The notes under the pieces were generated by a model. It searched no databases and was not told where the DNA came from. It worked only from the letters and a program-made list of their open reading frames with translations. Positions 25,720 to 40,546 of a DNA stretch of 64,000 bases are shown piece after piece (the stretch's first letter is position 1; each line of letters begins with the position of its first letter). The translations under genes were made by a program, and so were the position numbers. Source of the stretch: an uncultured Pelagibacteraceae bacterium (GTDB taxonomy: Bacteria; Pseudomonadota; Alphaproteobacteria; Pelagibacterales; Pelagibacteraceae). The DNA lies in contig CACGUZ010000002.1 of NCBI GenBank assembly GCA_902576375.1, forward strand, positions 62,001-126,000. The letters run 5' to 3'.

Positions 25720-26690
25720 CACCAAATATTAACAACCAACCAGACATAAAACTCTCGATAAAACAGACTTTTGGGATAGACTCAAATATGGAGGTGGATG
25801 CATTTTCTAAAAAAAGTGAATATGTGCCAGAAATAGATAAAAATTATAAATTTGATCGCGATACTACTTTAGCTATTATTTCAGGTTTTGCTTTTAATAA
25901 AAGAGTTTTGGTTCAAGGTTATCATGGCACAGGAAAATCTACACATATAGAACAAATTGCTGCTAGGTTAAACTGGCCATGCATCAGAGTAAATTTAGAC
26001 AGTCATATAAGTCGGATAGATTTGATAGGTAAGGATGCAATTGTTTTGAAAGATGGTAAACAAGTTACACAATTTAATGAGGGAATTTTGCCTTGGTCGA
26101 TACAAAATCCTGTTGCATTAGTATTTGATGAATATGACGCAGGAAGACCAGATGTAATGTTTGTTATCCAGAGAGTACTTGAAGCAGAAGGTAATTTTAC
26201 TCTTTTAGATAAAAATAAGGTTATCAAACAAAATAAATTTTTTAGATTATTTGCAACCTCTAATACAGTTGGTTTGGGGGATACAACAGGACTTTACCAT
26301 GGGACTCAACAAATAAATCAAGGACAAATGGATAGATGGAATATTGTTACAACTTTAAACTATCTTAGCCTTGATAAAGAAATGGAGATAATCTTGGCAA
26401 AAAATAAAGAGTTAAATAACACAAAAGGTAAAGAAAAAGTTTCTAATATGATAAAGGTCGCAACATTAACGAGAAAGGGATTTATAGCTGGGGATATATC
26501 AACAGTGATGAGTCCAAGAACAGTTTTGCACTGGGCTGAAAATGCAGAAATTTTTAAAGATACGGGTTATGCTTTTAGAGTAACGTTTTTAAATAAGTGC
26601 GATGAAATTGAAAAAAATATAATTGCAGAATATTACCAAAGGTGTTTTGGTGAAGAATTACCAGAGTCCCTGATAAATATTCAAATTTAA
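25716..26690 (+). CDS. cobS: CobS-like AAA+ ATPase (cobaltochelatase/MoxR group)
   Basis: 324 residues from a TTG that overlaps the J-domain stop. Walker A is GYHGTGKST, Walker B is [10 protein letters not shown], and sensor 1 lies in [14 protein letters not shown]. In aerobic cobalamin synthesis CobS and CobT form the ATPase part of cobaltochelatase with CobN. No cobN or other cob gene is near. The pair may serve another metal-insertion or remodelling role. Confidence 0.9.
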   Translation: MTPNINNQPDIKLSIKQTFGIDSNMEVDAFSKKSEYVPEIDKNYKFDRDTTLAIISGFAFNKRVLVQGYHGTGKSTHIEQIAARLNWPCIRVNLDSHISRIDLIGKDAIVLKDGKQVTQFNEGILPWSIQNPVALVFDEYDAGRPDVMFVIQRVLEAEGNFTLLDKNKVIKQNKFFRLFATSNTVGLGDTTGLYHGTQQINQGQMDRWNIVTTLNYLSLDKEMEIILAKNKELNNTKGKEKVSNMIKVATLTRKGFIAGDISTVMSPRTVLHWAENAEIFKDTGYAFRVTFLNKCDEIEKNIIAEYYQRCFGEELPESLINIQI

Positions 26691-28489
26691 TGAATAACAA
26701 AACTGAGAGCTTTAAAGAAAAGCTTAGACAAGCTCTATCATCTACAGCAAGGGTGATCTCGGATGATCTGGGTATCACTCCTAAAAATGATATAAAAACC
26801 CGGGAAAAACAAGATTTAGTTGAACTAGAAAATCTAAATTCAAAAAACGATTTTATAAAGGCTAGAGCAGCGACAGACTCGAAAGCGCTTAAAAAAAAAT
26901 TTTCTAACGAGACAATATTTAAAAAAAATTTACCCTCCAGCTCATCATGTAAATCACTCTATACAATTACAGAAAAAATAAGATATGAAAAATTGGGATC
27001 AAAAATGTTAAGAGGAATAGATAAAAATTTAAGGGATAATTATATTCAAATGATCAACGACAAAAGAAAAGATCAAATTAAATCCAAAGAGGATGTACCT
27101 GTAGTTGAGGCTTTTGAATTATATATGCTGAAAAATTTCCACAATATCAAACTAAATTCTTTAACATCAAAAATGTTAAACTTCTGGGAAAAAGATTTTG
27201 ACAAATCAATTTTTGAACATATAGAATTTTTTAAACAGAATTTAGAAGATCAGAATATTTATAGTTCGAAGTTCTCTCAGATACTGCAAGAAATGGACAT
27301 TTTTCAGTCAGAGGAAAATGAGACAAAAAAGGATGAAAACCCTGATGATAATAGAGAAAATCAGTCAAATGAAAATAATGATAGTAAGGATGAGGACAAA
27401 AAAGATCCTGATAAGGAAGATGAAACAGAGGCAAGTTTAGATTCAGATTACAATATTGATGAATATAAATTGGATGAACAACTTGTAGATACAGAATCAG
27501 ACGAACAAAACTCTGAACAGGTCATTCAAAAGAAAAATTTAAAAGATTTAAATATAGATTATAAAATTTTTACAACACAATTCGACGAAATTACTAAAGC
27601 TGAGAATCTTGAAAACGCAGATGAAGCAAATAAGCTTCGAAAAACTTTGGATCAACAATTAATTGGGTTTCAAGATGTTATAACTAAACTTGCTAATAAA
27701 CTTCAAAGACAATTATTAGCAAAACAGAACAGAGCTTGGGAGTTTGATTTGGAGGAAGGGTTGCTTGATAGCTCTAAGCTACCAAGAATTATAATGGATC
27801 CATACAATTCATTATCTTTCAAGAAAGAAAAAGATTTAGACTTCAAAGACACTGTGGTATCACTTCTAATTGATAACTCGGGTTCAATGAGAGGCAGACC
27901 AATTACAATTGCAGCTATTTGTGCTGATATTCTATCTAGAACTTTGGAACGTTGCTCTGTAAAAGTAGAAATATTAGGGTTCACAACCAAAAATTGGAAA
28001 GGTGGCCAGAGTAGGGAGTTATGGAATAGAAATAATAAGCCAAAAACACCTGGAAGATTGAATGATTTGAGACATATTATTTATAAAGGAGCTGACACAC
28101 ATTGGAGACAGGCTAAAGATAACCTTGGATTAATGTTAAAAGAGGGTTTACTTAAAGAAAATATTGATGGGGAAGCTATAACATGGGCTTTCAATAGAAT
28201 TAAGAAAAGGAAAGAAGAAAGAAAAATTTTAATGGTGATTTCAGATGGTGCGCCTGTAGATGACTCAACTCTATCAGTTAACTCAGGAGATTTTTTAGAG
28301 AAACATTTGAAAAAGATGGTTAAATTTATAGAAGATAAATCTGAAATAGAAATTTTAGCTATAGGAATTGGTCATGATGTTTCTAGATATTACAAAAGAG
28401 CTATTAAGATTACTGATGTAAATGAACTTGGTGATGTAATGATTTCTCAATTGAGTTCATTGTTTGATAAAAAGTCGAAATTACATTAA
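26690..28489 (+). CDS. cobT: CobT-like protein with VWA domain
   Basis: 599 residues. N-terminal conserved CobT region, then a strongly acidic Asp/Glu/Asn stretch (about residues 210-285), then a C-terminal von Willebrand A domain with MIDAS motif DNSGSMRG and [11 protein letters not shown]. Binds the CobS hexamer. Start overlaps the CobS stop (TAATG). End overlaps the convergent sensor kinase by 4 bp. Confidence 0.9.
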   Translation: MNNKTESFKEKLRQALSSTARVISDDLGITPKNDIKTREKQDLVELENLNSKNDFIKARAATDSKALKKKFSNETIFKKNLPSSSSCKSLYTITEKIRYEKLGSKMLRGIDKNLRDNYIQMINDKRKDQIKSKEDVPVVEAFELYMLKNFHNIKLNSLTSKMLNFWEKDFDKSIFEHIEFFKQNLEDQNIYSSKFSQILQEMDIFQSEENETKKDENPDDNRENQSNENNDSKDEDKKDPDKEDETEASLDSDYNIDEYKLDEQLVDTESDEQNSEQVIQKKNLKDLNIDYKIFTTQFDEITKAENLENADEANKLRKTLDQQLIGFQDVITKLANKLQRQLLAKQNRAWEFDLEEGLLDSSKLPRIIMDPYNSLSFKKEKDLDFKDTVVSLLIDNSGSMRGRPITIAAICADILSRTLERCSVKVEILGFTTKNWKGGQSRELWNRNNKPKTPGRLNDLRHIIYKGADTHWRQAKDNLGLMLKEGLLKENIDGEAITWAFNRIKKRKEERKILMVISDGAPVDDSTLSVNSGDFLEKHLKKMVKFIEDKSEIEILAIGIGHDVSRYYKRAIKITDVNELGDVMISQLSSLFDKKSKLH

Positions 28490-29766
28490 ATTTTTTTTAA
28501 ATCTTGATTTTTCCATCTTATATTTACTTCTGCTCCAGTTCTAGTTTTAGAATTTTGACAATTTAAAGAAGCAAAGTTTTTTTCAAGTAAGTTTTTACCT
28601 ATAAAGATACCCAGACCAAGACCAGATTTACTCTTATCTTTATTTTTAAGTGATCTTAAATAAGGTTCACCTATTTTTGACAATATTTCGCTAGGGTATC
28701 CTTCACCGTCATCTTCGATTGTGATTTCAGTGTATTCATTATTGCTTTTAAGAGTTATAAATATTTTTTCTTTAGCAAATTTATTTGCATTTCCAATAAA
28801 ATTTCTCAATCCATATATAATTTCTATTGATTTTGGAATTTTTCTAGGACTGGAATCTTGATCAAAATTTAAAATGAATTTTTTATCACTTGTTTCCTCA
28901 AATGAGTTAACAATTTGATTGATATATTCTTTTAAACTTAAGTCCTCATCTATAAAATCATCTTCCTCAATAGGATTTAAAGACAACTTTTTTAAAATTT
29001 GATTACATCTTTCAACTTGACTTGATAATAATTCTATATCGGAAGTCAGTTCTGAGCGTTCCTTTAACTGATCTTTGAGCTCCTGTGTGATAATTTTAAT
29101 CGTAGATAATGGGGTTCCTAGAGAATGTGCTGCTGCTGCTGCCTGACCTCCTAAAGATAACATCTCGTGTTCTTGGGCCATTATTTCTTCCATTTTACTT
29201 AAAGCCTCTTTTCTCTTTCTGGATTCTGAGCCGAATACTATAGCAAAATAATTTAAAAAAATTAAAGCGATTATGAAAGCGATTGGAATTGAATAATAAT
29301 AATAAGAGCTAACATGAAAATGATTATTTAGTGGTGCAGGTAGATCCTCTGAATAAAATGTCAAGAATATAATCATGATTATTGTTGTGATAACAAGGAA
29401 TAAATTGGTTCTAATACCTAAGTTTGATGATGCAAAAACACTAGGAATTAACAAAAAAATTACAAAAGGATTTACGATACCTCCTGTTAAAAAGATTAGC
29501 GAACCTAATTGAAATATATCAATCATCAAAAAAGTTAGTGCTGATCTGTCAGAAAGTTGAGTTTTATTGTAAATAAAGATTAAATAAAAATTGCTTAAAA
29601 TTCCAATAAAAATAACTAAATTTGATAAAATAAAATGAAAGTCGAAATTGAAAAAAAAGTAAACAAAATAAACTGAAATTAATTGACCTATGATACCAAT
29701 CCATCTTAATGAAATATAAGTAGATTTTTTTAAAGTATGAAATTTTGAAGTTTCAAAAAACTCCAT
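28486..29766 (-). CDS. regB: RegB/PrrB-type redox sensor histidine kinase
   Basis: 426 residues. Six hydrophobic segments lie in the first about 180 residues, with the quinone-binding heptapeptide GGIVNPF between them. The H-box is [13 protein letters not shown] (usually HELGTPL). The redox-box Cys lies 40 residues after the phospho-His, the same spacing as His225-Cys265 in RegB. The ATP domain follows ([25 protein letters not shown]). Senses membrane redox state and phosphorylates RegA/PrrA; no regA is in the window. It lies 3 nt after gyrB. Confidence 0.9.
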   Translation of the reverse strand: MEFFETSKFHTLKKSTYISLRWIGIIGQLISVYFVYFFFNFDFHFILSNLVIFIGILSNFYLIFIYNKTQLSDRSALTFLMIDIFQLGSLIFLTGGIVNPFVIFLLIPSVFASSNLGIRTNLFLVITTIIMIIFLTFYSEDLPAPLNNHFHVSSYYYYSIPIAFIIALIFLNYFAIVFGSESRKRKEALSKMEEIMAQEHEMLSLGGQAAAAAHSLGTPLSTIKIITQELKDQLKERSELTSDIELLSSQVERCNQILKKLSLNPIEEDDFIDEDLSLKEYINQIVNSFEETSDKKFILNFDQDSSPRKIPKSIEIIYGLRNFIGNANKFAKEKIFITLKSNNEYTEITIEDDGEGYPSEILSKIGEPYLRSLKNKDKSKSGLGLGIFIGKNLLEKNFASLNCQNSKTRTGAEVNIRWKNQDLKKI

Positions 29767-29769
29767 GGT

Positions 29770-31836
<2,067 letters not shown>

Positions 31837-31939
31837 TCAGAAAAATTAAATATAACATTTTTTAAAAAAAAATGCTGATTTATCTACTTGAAAAAATATA
31901 AAATTATTAAGTTAGTATTGGAAAATAAAGGTTATTTAA

Positions 31940-32029
31940 TGGCGGAGAGAATGGGATTCGAACCCATGATAGAGTTTCCCCTATACACGCTTTCCAAGCG
32001 TGCGCCTTCAACCACTCGGCCACCTCTCC
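31940..32029 (-). tRNA. tRNA-Ser(GGA)
   Basis: 90 nt with long variable arm and encoded CCA. Acceptor GGAGAGG/TCTCTCC, anticodon arm CACGC-TTGGAAA-GCGTG (anticodon GGA), T-arm ATGGG-TTCGAAT-CCCAT fully canonical. Lies between gyrB and the sugar-gene cassette. Confidence 0.97.
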
Positions 32030-32073
32030 AGTTTTATTTAAAAATTATTGTACTTTAAATTCTGTCGAAAGAA

Positions 32074-32970
32074 CTAAATCATTTTGTCTATTTTTAATAA
32101 TAATTTTTGAATTTTTAATGAAATATACAAATCAGAATATAAATCTTTTTTTTTTGAAAATCTGTGTAATTTATTCAAAATTGTTTGGATGGGTGTGTTT
32201 TTTAAATTGGGTGATTTTATTATTTTTTTTGCTATCAAATAATTATTTTTCTGAGAATATCCATCATAGATAATTTTTCCTTTTTGACCAAAAATTATTA
32301 AACTTCGTTTTTTTTTTCTTGAATTATTCGAATATGTAATTTTTCCCTCAATTTCGTTTTTACTTTTAAAAGTTATTATTAATTTTTGAAAATATGATTT
32401 TTTTCTTTTTTTAATCATATTTGCATCTATCTTAATAGATTTAATATCATGTACTAATTTAAGTATCAAAGCAAACGGATGCGGTAACCAGTCCTTAAAT
32501 GGAAGTTCTTTTCTGTTTTTATACTTTGTATCATATTTTCCAAATTCAGCCTCAATATATTTTATTTTTCCAATGAGTTTTTTTTTTGATAGAAGAAAAT
32601 GAAAATTCTCATTGTATAAATCAGAATGATTTACGAAAACTACTGCTTTATGTTTTGATGAAATTTTAATTAACTTTTTAATTTCGTTTAGCTTATCAGC
32701 AGCTGGTTTTTCAAGTATCAGAGGTATCTTGTTTTCAATTAAAAATTTAGAAATCAAGTAGTGTGTTTTAACTGGTGTGCAAATAACAGCAGCCTTCACA
32801 TCATTTTTTCTAAGATTTTTCTTTGACAATAATTCAAATTTTGGATTTCTAATTTTTCTTTTTCTAAAGATTGTTTTTAATAAAAATTTTTTATCTTTTA
32901 TAATTGTCTTAAAATAAGTTTTGCCGAATCTGCCAAAACCAATCAAGGCTAAATTTAATCTTTTATCCAA
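32074..32970 (-). CDS. Gfo/Idh/MocA-type NAD(P) oxidoreductase
   Basis: 298 residues. Rossmann start [14 protein letters not shown], then [12 protein letters not shown] and [12 protein letters not shown], the usual cofactor and EKP motifs of sugar dehydrogenases in this family. Its ATG overlaps the glycosyltransferase end by 16 bp. Very Lys-rich. Probably modifies a sugar precursor for a surface glycan; substrate unknown. Confidence 0.8.
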   Translation of the reverse strand: MDKRLNLALIGFGRFGKTYFKTIIKDKKFLLKTIFRKRKIRNPKFELLSKKNLRKNDVKAAVICTPVKTHYLISKFLIENKIPLILEKPAADKLNEIKKLIKISSKHKAVVFVNHSDLYNENFHFLLSKKKLIGKIKYIEAEFGKYDTKYKNRKELPFKDWLPHPFALILKLVHDIKSIKIDANMIKKRKKSYFQKLIITFKSKNEIEGKITYSNNSRKKKRSLIIFGQKGKIIYDGYSQKNNYLIAKKIIKSPNLKNTPIQTILNKLHRFSKKKDLYSDLYISLKIQKLLLKIDKMI

Positions 32971-33752
32971 TTTCTATACTTGTCTTTATTTTTAATTAAA
33001 TATTCTGGGAATTTATCTCCAATATTAACTCTTTCAAAATTATAATTTCTATTAAATATATCTTCACCATTATTTATTTTTTTAATTATTTGTTCTTTAT
33101 CTTTTATATCTTTCTTGTCAAATTCAGTGTGCTGGAATGAACTAATTTTTTTAATAATCCCCTCAACATCATAGAGAAATGAAAAATGCCAACCTCCATT
33201 TTTTATAATCTTTACATTCTGAGGCTTATCAAACCTCCACCAAGGATATTGTTTGGTTTTATATTCTCTAAGCCAATTGGGAGATTTTAAATCTTTTTTT
33301 TTACATATTTTTGAACCATGCCAAAATTTATTAGTTATATTTAACAAATTTAATTTATAATAAAAAAATAATTGCTCAAATACTCCATACTTAAATTTAG
33401 TCTCAACAAATTCTTTTAATTTATTTGGATTAGGAATCTCATCAACATCTGAAATTAATATTAAAGTTTCATCATCAAATTTTTCTATTTCTTTCATTGA
33501 ATAATTTCTCTGATATTCGAGCATATTCCATGGATCAGAAAGATTAGGAAAATTTTCAACAGGAATATAGATAATTTGATTTTTAAATTCAGAGTATTTA
33601 TTTATATCAAAATTAAGTTTCCTTTTATTTCCTCTGTGATCGTACACACCCTCAGTTATAATAAACTTAGTAACATGATCTTTTAGAATATTAAATCTCA
33701 ATTCTAAAATTACATCTTCATCAAAATAAGTTACACAATCTAAAATATTCAT
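32955..33752 (-). CDS. Family 17-like glycosyltransferase
   Basis: 265 residues from ATG 33752 (a TTG two codons upstream is possible). Similarity to GT17 (N-acetylglucosaminyltransferase-like): N-terminal CVTYFDEDVILELRFN, then RNYSMKEI and a metal-binding SDVDEIPNP, then WWRFDKP and GGWHFSFLY. These add sugars to glycans or glycoproteins. Divergent from the FAD oxidoreductase gene (34 bp apart). Confidence 0.85.
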   Translation of the reverse strand: MNILDCVTYFDEDVILELRFNILKDHVTKFIITEGVYDHRGNKRKLNFDINKYSEFKNQIIYIPVENFPNLSDPWNMLEYQRNYSMKEIEKFDDETLILISDVDEIPNPNKLKEFVETKFKYGVFEQLFFYYKLNLLNITNKFWHGSKICKKKDLKSPNWLREYKTKQYPWWRFDKPQNVKIIKNGGWHFSFLYDVEGIIKKISSFQHTEFDKKDIKDKEQIIKKINNGEDIFNRNYNFERVNIGDKFPEYLIKNKDKYRNWIKD

Positions 33753-33786
33753 ATACAAAATATCTTTAATTGATTAGTAAAGTAAA

Positions 33787-34866
33787 ATGAACAAAAAAAT
33801 AGCAATTATAGGTGGTGGTATCTTTGGAGTTTCAATTTACATATTATTAAAACAAAAAGGTATAGATTGTTGTTTATTTGAAAAAAAAAAAAGTTTACTT
33901 AAAGGAGCTACTACAAATAATCTAAATAGAGTTCATTTTGGGTATCATTACCCCAGGGATAACTTAACTGCAAAACAATCATATGAAGGTTATAAAAGTT
34001 TTAAAAATTTCTATAAAGATGCAATTTTTCAAAATTTCAAAAATTATTATTTTATTGCAAAAAAAAGCAAAGTTAATTTCAAAAACTATGTCGAATTTTG
34101 TAAAAAAAATAAATTAAAATACAAAATAGTTAAAAGTGTCAATCTACCTTTTTTGATAAAGAATATACAAGGTGGTCTAGAGGTAAATGAACCAATTTAT
34201 GATTGGGACATTTTAAGGAATAAGGTCCAATCATTAATTAAAAGATTCAAGAAAAACAGAGTTCATCTCAATGAAAATGTTTTAGATATTAAGAAGGATA
34301 AAAATTATACAATTATAACAAATAAAGACAGCTATTTTTTTGATATAATAATTGATGCATCTTATGATGGATCTAACTCAATAATAAGAAAAATTAAAAA
34401 ACCTAAAAAAAGAAAATATCAATTAGTTGTCGTATATGAATTTGAGTTGAAAAAAGTAAAAAAGATGGGGCTAGCTTTGATGGATGGAAACTTTTTTTCT
34501 TTTTTACCAAAAGGTAAACAAAATAGATATCTCTTATATCACGTGAAATATTCTATTATTAAAGAAAAAGTAACCAGCAAATTTCCCTCTAATTGGTATA
34601 AATACAAAAATTTTGAAACATTAATAAAACGATCTAAAAAATTAATAAAAAAAGATTTAAGGTATTATCTTCCAAGTTTAAAGATTAATTTAACCTCAAA
34701 AAAACATATTAGTCCAAGAGTTATTTTAGAAAATGTTGAAAAAACTGATAGAAGAGTTTCTAAAATTGAGGAAATTTCAAAAAATTATTTCCAGATTTTT
34801 TCAGCTAAAGTAGATCATTCTATTGATATAGCTGATAGAATTTATAAAAAAATCAATAAAAATTAA
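33787..34866 (+). CDS. FAD-dependent oxidoreductase (DAO-like)
   Basis: 359 residues. FAD-binding [17 protein letters not shown] at the N-terminus, then a second nucleotide-binding contact near [11 protein letters not shown], and a C-terminal half of the DAO type with poorly conserved segments. Substrate unknown; its neighbours suggest a surface-sugar or amine reaction. Its TAA overlaps the lepA stop by 4 bp. Confidence 0.75.
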   Translation: MNKKIAIIGGGIFGVSIYILLKQKGIDCCLFEKKKSLLKGATTNNLNRVHFGYHYPRDNLTAKQSYEGYKSFKNFYKDAIFQNFKNYYFIAKKSKVNFKNYVEFCKKNKLKYKIVKSVNLPFLIKNIQGGLEVNEPIYDWDILRNKVQSLIKRFKKNRVHLNENVLDIKKDKNYTIITNKDSYFFDIIIDASYDGSNSIIRKIKKPKKRKYQLVVVYEFELKKVKKMGLALMDGNFFSFLPKGKQNRYLLYHVKYSIIKEKVTSKFPSNWYKYKNFETLIKRSKKLIKKDLRYYLPSLKINLTSKKHISPRVILENVEKTDRRVSKIEEISKNYFQIFSAKVDHSIDIADRIYKKINKN

Positions 34867-36668
34867 TTTTTATTTATCTTTAGTACACCAATAAAAGCCT
34901 CTTGTGGAATTTCTACTTTACCGAATTGCTTTGATCTGGCCTTTCCTTTTTTTTGTTTTTCCAAAAGTTTCCTTTTTCTATCTGTCGCTCCTCCACCATG
35001 AATTTTTGTTAAAACATCTTTTTTAAACCCTTTGATTGTCTCTCTTGCAATAATTTTACCACCAATAGCAGCTTGAACAGGAATCATAAAATTATGTCTA
35101 GGAATTAAATCTTTTAATTTTTCACATACCTCTTTACCGGTTTTTTGAGCAAAATCTTTGTGAATGATCATTGCTAAAGCATCAACATTCTCAGCATTAA
35201 CTAAAATTCCTAGCTTAACTAAATTTCCTTCTCGGTGTTCAATAATTTCGTAATCAAAACTTGCATAACCACTTGTCATGGATTTTAATCTATCGTTAAA
35301 ATCAAATACAACTTCATTTAATGGAAGTTCGTAATTTACTACAGCTCTATTTTCTGAATAACTTAAATTTGTTTGAATTCCTCTTTTGTCCTGACACATT
35401 TTGATTATTGATCCAAGATATTGATCTGGCGTAATTATAGTTGCATTAATCCATGGCTCTTCTATAGATTTTATAAAATTTGGATCCGGTAAACTTGAAG
35501 GATTTTGTAAATCAATTGTATTTCCATTGTTTAGATAAACTTTATAGATCACACCAGGTGTTGTAGTTAGTAAGTTAACATCAAATTCTCTCTCTAGTCT
35601 CTCTGTTACAATTTCAAGGTGAAGTAGACCCAAAAATCCACATCTAAACCCCAAGCCTAACGCTGATGAAGTTTCTTGTTCAAATGAAAAACTTGCGTCA
35701 TTTAGTTTTAACTTAGCCAAACCATCTTTTAATTTTTGAAATTCGGAACTATCTACTGGAAATAATCCACAGAATACAACAGGTTTACTTGGTTTAAATC
35801 CAGGTAATGCCTCAATAACTGGTTTTGAAGCGTCACAAATAGTATCCCCAACTTTTGTTTCTGATAAAACTTTAATTCCTGTAGTAATAAATCCAATTTC
35901 TCCAGCATTTAACTCATTTATATCTTTTGGTTTGGGGGTAAATACACCGACTTTTTCAACAAAATAATCTTGATTAGTAGATAGCATTTTTATTTTCATA
36001 TTTTTAGTAATTTTACCATTGATTACTCTTACTAATATTACAACTCCAAGGTAAGTGTCATACCAACTATCTACTAATAAACATTTTAAGTCTTGATCTA
36101 ATTTACCCTTAGGTCCAGGCAACTGATTAACTATTTGTTCTAATATGTCCTCTATACCTTCTCCAGTTTTTCCAGAGCAAGGGATAGCATTTTCGGTGTC
36201 AATACCAATAACCTCTTCAATTTGTTTACTTGTCCTCTCTATATCTGATGCTGGTAAGTCAATTTTATTTAGGACTGGAATTATTTCATGATTAATATCT
36301 AGAGCTTGATAAACATTGGCTAATGTTTGTGCCTCTACGCCTTGAGTACTATCCACAATTAGAATTGAGCCCTCACATGCATAAAGTGATCTGCTTACTT
36401 CGTAACTAAAGTCAACATGCCCAGGAGTATCTATAATATTAAAAATATATTCTTTACCGTTTTTTGCTTTATAATTTAATTTAACAGTTTGAGCTTTGAT
36501 TGTAATTCCTCTTTCTCTTTCAATATCCATAGAGTCCAAAACTTGAGCTTTCATTTCCCTCTCTGTTAATCCACCGCATTTGTGAATTATTCTATCAGCA
36601 ATTGTTGACTTTCCATGATCTATGTGAGCAATGATAGAAAAATTTCTTATATTATCAATTGTGCTCAT
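34863..36668 (-). CDS. lepA: Elongation factor 4
   Basis: 601 residues. GTPase motifs [17 protein letters not shown] and NKIDLPAS, with the LepA-specific C-terminal domain ([15 protein letters not shown] and [25 protein letters not shown]). A back-translocating or ribosome-remodelling GTPase. Seven bases after pheT. Confidence 0.97.
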   Translation of the reverse strand: MSTIDNIRNFSIIAHIDHGKSTIADRIIHKCGGLTEREMKAQVLDSMDIERERGITIKAQTVKLNYKAKNGKEYIFNIIDTPGHVDFSYEVSRSLYACEGSILIVDSTQGVEAQTLANVYQALDINHEIIPVLNKIDLPASDIERTSKQIEEVIGIDTENAIPCSGKTGEGIEDILEQIVNQLPGPKGKLDQDLKCLLVDSWYDTYLGVVILVRVINGKITKNMKIKMLSTNQDYFVEKVGVFTPKPKDINELNAGEIGFITTGIKVLSETKVGDTICDASKPVIEALPGFKPSKPVVFCGLFPVDSSEFQKLKDGLAKLKLNDASFSFEQETSSALGLGFRCGFLGLLHLEIVTERLEREFDVNLLTTTPGVIYKVYLNNGNTIDLQNPSSLPDPNFIKSIEEPWINATIITPDQYLGSIIKMCQDKRGIQTNLSYSENRAVVNYELPLNEVVFDFNDRLKSMTSGYASFDYEIIEHREGNLVKLGILVNAENVDALAMIIHKDFAQKTGKEVCEKLKDLIPRHNFMIPVQAAIGGKIIARETIKGFKKDVLTKIHGGGATDRKRKLLEKQKKGKARSKQFGKVEIPQEAFIGVLKINKN

Positions 36669-36675
36669 TTATTCA

Positions 36676-39081
36676 TTAAGACCGAATTTTAGCGCCAGTT
36701 TTATTTTCAACTGTTTTGATTATCAAGTTATTAATTTTTTCTAAATCATGCTCATTTAATGTTCTTTCAGATGACTGTATTGTTACACTGATTGCTATTG
36801 ATTTATGATTCTTAGGAATATTATCGCCTTCATAAATATCAAAAACTTTAACATTATTAATTAAGCTTTTATCCACGCTTGAGATAGAGTCTACTAAATC
36901 TTGGGCATTCACATCTTTGTTAACAATAAATGCAAAATCTCTCTCAGATTTTTGATAATCTGAAAATGAAAATTTTAATTTTAGATCTCTTAGCGATTTT
37001 TCTGGCAATTTTAAGTTATCCATAAAGATCTCAAAGCCAACTAAAGACTCAGTTTTCATATCAATCTGTTTTAAAATATTCGGGTGAATTTCTCCAAAAT
37101 ATGCTGCCATACGATTTTTTCCATTGTTTAAAAATAATCTTCCTGATTTACCAGGGTGATAATAATTGGGTGTTTCATTATCGATAAAAAATTTTTCAGA
37201 ATTATAACCTGCTTCAACTAAAGTTTGAACAACATCTCTTTTCACATCAAATACATCTACGTTTCTATCTTTTTCAATCCAAGATAATCTAGATTTTTTA
37301 CCTGCTGACAAACCACAAATTACCGTATTTTGTTCACCGGGATTAGAACCATTAAAAATTGGACCTATTTCAAATATTGATAAATCTTTAAAACCTCTGT
37401 CGAGATTTTTATTAATATAAAATATCAAATTTGAAAAAATTGAATTCCTTAAAACTCCTAATTCTGAGCTAATAGGATTAATAATTTTTATCTCTTTTTT
37501 TATATCTCTAAAATAATCATTATAACGTTTGTCTGTAAACGACCAAGTGATTGCCTCCAAATAACCTTTGGATGCAACTGATCTTTGTAAAAAATGAAAT
37601 AATTTCTGATATTTATTTAAAGTAGATTTTTTTCTTTGTTTAATTGGCTCTATATACTTTATCTTTTCGTAACCAGTTATTCTAACCAACTCCTCAACGA
37701 TATCTACTTCCTGTGAAATATCTGGTCTCCATGAAGGAACAGTTAATTCGAGTCTTTTCTTACCTTTTTTTACTTCAAAACCAAGATCCTCTAAAATTTT
37801 AGTCATTTCTTTTAAAGGAATTTTAAAACCAGATATTTTTTCAAAAATATTTGGGTCAAATTTAATTTTTTTTGTTTTGTAAGTTTCTATTTTTTGAATA
37901 TCAATTTTGCTAATTTCACCACCACAAATCTCTTTTATTAATTTTGCAGCTTTATTTAAACCATCTTCGATTGATAACGGATCTATACCTCTTTCGAATC
38001 TAAACTTTGCATCGGTATCAAGATTTAATTTTTTTGCTGTATTTCTTATTGATCCCGGTTCAAAATAAGCTGACTCAAGTAATATATTTTTTGTATTAAA
38101 TTCTGTGCCAGATCTTGTACCACCAATAATTCCTCCAAGTCCTAAAACACCTTTATTATCGCTAATAACACACATGCCACTATCCAATTTATAATTTTTA
38201 TTATCAAGTGCTGTAAACTCTTCTCCAGACTTAGAATTTCGAACAATTATACCCTTTTCAATTTTATCAGCATCATAAGCATGTAATGGTCGATTAATAT
38301 CGAGCATAACATAGTTTGTAATGTCAACTATTGCTGAGATTGGTTTTTGACCAATAGAAATTAACTTATCTTTAAGCCATTTAGGACTTTCAGAATTTTT
38401 CACATTTGTTATCAAACAGCTTCCAAACGCAGTACATCCTTGGCCTTTTTCCTTATTAATTTTTACTTTTAAGGTGTGTCTATTTTTTGAATGAATTTTT
38501 TTTTCTTCTAAATCTACTAGCTTTCCAAAACCTGATGCAGCTAGATCTCTAGCTATTCCCCTGACTCCAAGACAGTCTGGTCTATTAGGTGTTATTGATA
38601 GATCAATAAGATTTGATTTTGATTTTGAAAAATAACTTTTACCAATATTTTTTCTAAATTCCTTGGTTAATTCAGTAATCCCATCGCTTTCATCAGACAG
38701 ATTTAATTCAGACTCTGAACAAAGCATTCCATAAGAAGTAACACCTCTTATTTTAGCGACTACTAATTTTGTCTTGGTTTTAGGGATAATTGCTCCTGGA
38801 GGAGCATATATAGTAAGCAATCCCTCTTTTGCATTTTCTGCACCACAAACAACTTTTTTAATTTCATTTTCTCCAATATTTACGTCACAAACTTTTAGTC
38901 GATCTGCATTTGGATGTTTTTCAGTTTTTATAATTTCAGCTACTTTGAACAATTCATTATCACCAGAAAGACTTTCTACACTCTCTACTTCTAGACCAAT
39001 ATTGGTAAGTTGCTCTAAAAGGTTTTTTTCTTTTAGATTTGTCTTTAGATGATCTTTTAACCAATCAAGTGTTATTATCAT
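36676..39081 (-). CDS. pheT: Phenylalanyl-tRNA synthetase beta subunit
   Basis: 801 residues. N-terminal EMAP/tRNA-binding domain ([29 protein letters not shown]), B3/4 editing domain ([21 protein letters not shown]), B5 domain, core and C-terminal FDX-ACB domain ([15 protein letters not shown]). ATG overlaps the pheS stop by 4 bp. Confidence 0.97.
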   Translation of the reverse strand: MIITLDWLKDHLKTNLKEKNLLEQLTNIGLEVESVESLSGDNELFKVAEIIKTEKHPNADRLKVCDVNIGENEIKKVVCGAENAKEGLLTIYAPPGAIIPKTKTKLVVAKIRGVTSYGMLCSESELNLSDESDGITELTKEFRKNIGKSYFSKSKSNLIDLSITPNRPDCLGVRGIARDLAASGFGKLVDLEEKKIHSKNRHTLKVKINKEKGQGCTAFGSCLITNVKNSESPKWLKDKLISIGQKPISAIVDITNYVMLDINRPLHAYDADKIEKGIIVRNSKSGEEFTALDNKNYKLDSGMCVISDNKGVLGLGGIIGGTRSGTEFNTKNILLESAYFEPGSIRNTAKKLNLDTDAKFRFERGIDPLSIEDGLNKAAKLIKEICGGEISKIDIQKIETYKTKKIKFDPNIFEKISGFKIPLKEMTKILEDLGFEVKKGKKRLELTVPSWRPDISQEVDIVEELVRITGYEKIKYIEPIKQRKKSTLNKYQKLFHFLQRSVASKGYLEAITWSFTDKRYNDYFRDIKKEIKIINPISSELGVLRNSIFSNLIFYINKNLDRGFKDLSIFEIGPIFNGSNPGEQNTVICGLSAGKKSRLSWIEKDRNVDVFDVKRDVVQTLVEAGYNSEKFFIDNETPNYYHPGKSGRLFLNNGKNRMAAYFGEIHPNILKQIDMKTESLVGFEIFMDNLKLPEKSLRDLKLKFSFSDYQKSERDFAFIVNKDVNAQDLVDSISSVDKSLINNVKVFDIYEGDNIPKNHKSIAISVTIQSSERTLNEHDLEKINNLIIKTVENKTGAKIRS

Positions 39082-40145
39082 CGACTGAGACCTCTATAAT
39101 TCGTAGGTACATCCAATGGATCAAATCCAAAATGATTCAACCATCGATAATCACAATCAAAAAAAGCTCTTAAATCATTGATTCCATATTTCAGCATAGC
39201 AAGTCTATCTATCCCAATACCAAATGCATATCCCTGAAACTTTGATGGGTCTACTTTAACATTTTTTAAAACATTGGGATGAACCATTCCACACCCTAAA
39301 ATCTCTAACCATTGATTTCCTTCTCCAATTATAATTTTTCCATCTTTCATCTCGTATCCAATATCAACTTCAGCAGATGGTTCTGTAAAAGGGAAATGAC
39401 TAGGTCTAAATCTCATCTTAATTTTATCTACTTCAAAAAACTCTTTGATAAAATAATTTAAACATCCCTTTAGATGACCCATATTTATATTCTTGTCTAT
39501 ATGAAGTCCCTCAACTTGATGAAACATTGGTGAATGAGTTTGGTCACTGTCTGATCTGTAAGTTCTTCCAGGAGCAATTATTTTAAATGGTGGCTTATCT
39601 TTCAACATAGTTCTAATTTGAACTGGAGAAGTATGTGTTCGCAATAGTTTCTGCTTTTTTTCATCTAGATAGAACGTATCATGCATATCCCTAGCAGGAT
39701 GATTTTCTGGAGTATTTAGCGCTGTAAAATTATTATATTCATTCTCGACGTCTGGTCCTTCCTCAACGCTAAAACCTATTTCGGAAAAAATTGATGATAT
39801 TTCATCAATCGTTTGTGAGACTGGATGAATTTTTCCTCGAACAAATGATCTTTCAGGTAATGTAATATCAATTTTTTCTTTTTCTAATTTCTCGTTAATT
39901 TCAGCACTTTTAAGTTCATTTGTTTTTGAATTTATTAAATCCTGGAGTTCATCTTTAATTATATTTAAGTCAGAGGCAAATTTTTTTCTCTCTGACTCTG
40001 CAATTGTTCCAATCTTTTTAAATTGAGTTGAAATTAATCCACTTTTACCAAATAGATCAGATTTAATTTGGTTTATTTCTGAAATATCTAATTTTCCACT
40101 AAGCTTTGAAAGAAATTCATCTTTTATTTTTTTAAGATCTGACAT
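39078..40145 (-). CDS. pheS: Phenylalanyl-tRNA synthetase alpha subunit
   Basis: 355 residues. N-terminal coiled coil, then class II motifs in [42 protein letters not shown] and [18 protein letters not shown]-type end ([11 protein letters not shown]). Lies 43 nt after rplT. Confidence 0.97.
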   Translation of the reverse strand: MSDLKKIKDEFLSKLSGKLDISEINQIKSDLFGKSGLISTQFKKIGTIAESERKKFASDLNIIKDELQDLINSKTNELKSAEINEKLEKEKIDITLPERSFVRGKIHPVSQTIDEISSIFSEIGFSVEEGPDVENEYNNFTALNTPENHPARDMHDTFYLDEKKQKLLRTHTSPVQIRTMLKDKPPFKIIAPGRTYRSDSDQTHSPMFHQVEGLHIDKNINMGHLKGCLNYFIKEFFEVDKIKMRFRPSHFPFTEPSAEVDIGYEMKDGKIIIGEGNQWLEILGCGMVHPNVLKNVKVDPSKFQGYAFGIGIDRLAMLKYGINDLRAFFDCDYRWLNHFGFDPLDVPTNYRGLSR

Positions 40146-40188
40146 TTTTACAGATTATTTCTTCAGAGAAATAAAACAATAGCGAAGA

Positions 40189-40545
40189 TTAATTTAAAGC
40201 TGATTGAGCTTTTTGAACGATAGTTTTAAAGGCTTCTGGACTATCATAGGCTATCTCAGCTAGAATTTTTCTATCAATTTTTATTCCACATTTATTTAAT
40301 CCATTAATAAACTTAGAATATGTCAAACCTTCTGCTCTTACCCCAGCATTTATTCTTTGTATCCAAAGTGATTTAAAATCTCTTTTCTTATTTCTTCGAT
40401 CTCTGTATGCATATTGCATAGCTTTTTCCATAGCTTGCTTTGCAACCCTAATAGTATTTTTTCTTCTACCCCATTGACCTTTAACAGCTTTTAATACTTT
40501 TTTATGTTTTGCTCTACTAGTTACACCTCTTTTAACCCTTGCCAT
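40189..40545 (-). CDS. rplT: 50S ribosomal protein L20
   Basis: 118 residues. Starts [19 protein letters not shown] and carries [26 protein letters not shown]. In enterobacteria L20 also represses its own operon. One base after rpmI. Confidence 0.98.
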   Translation of the reverse strand: MARVKRGVTSRAKHKKVLKAVKGQWGRRKNTIRVAKQAMEKAMQYAYRDRRNKKRDFKSLWIQRINAGVRAEGLTYSKFINGLNKCGIKIDRKILAEIAYDSPEAFKTIVQKAQSALN

Positions 40546-40546
40546 A

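Noticed and set aside
32074-34866. Genomic island with integrase next to tRNA-Ser
   Set aside because: No integrase, no att repeat of the tRNA 3' end seen; I keep it only as a variable-cassette suggestion.
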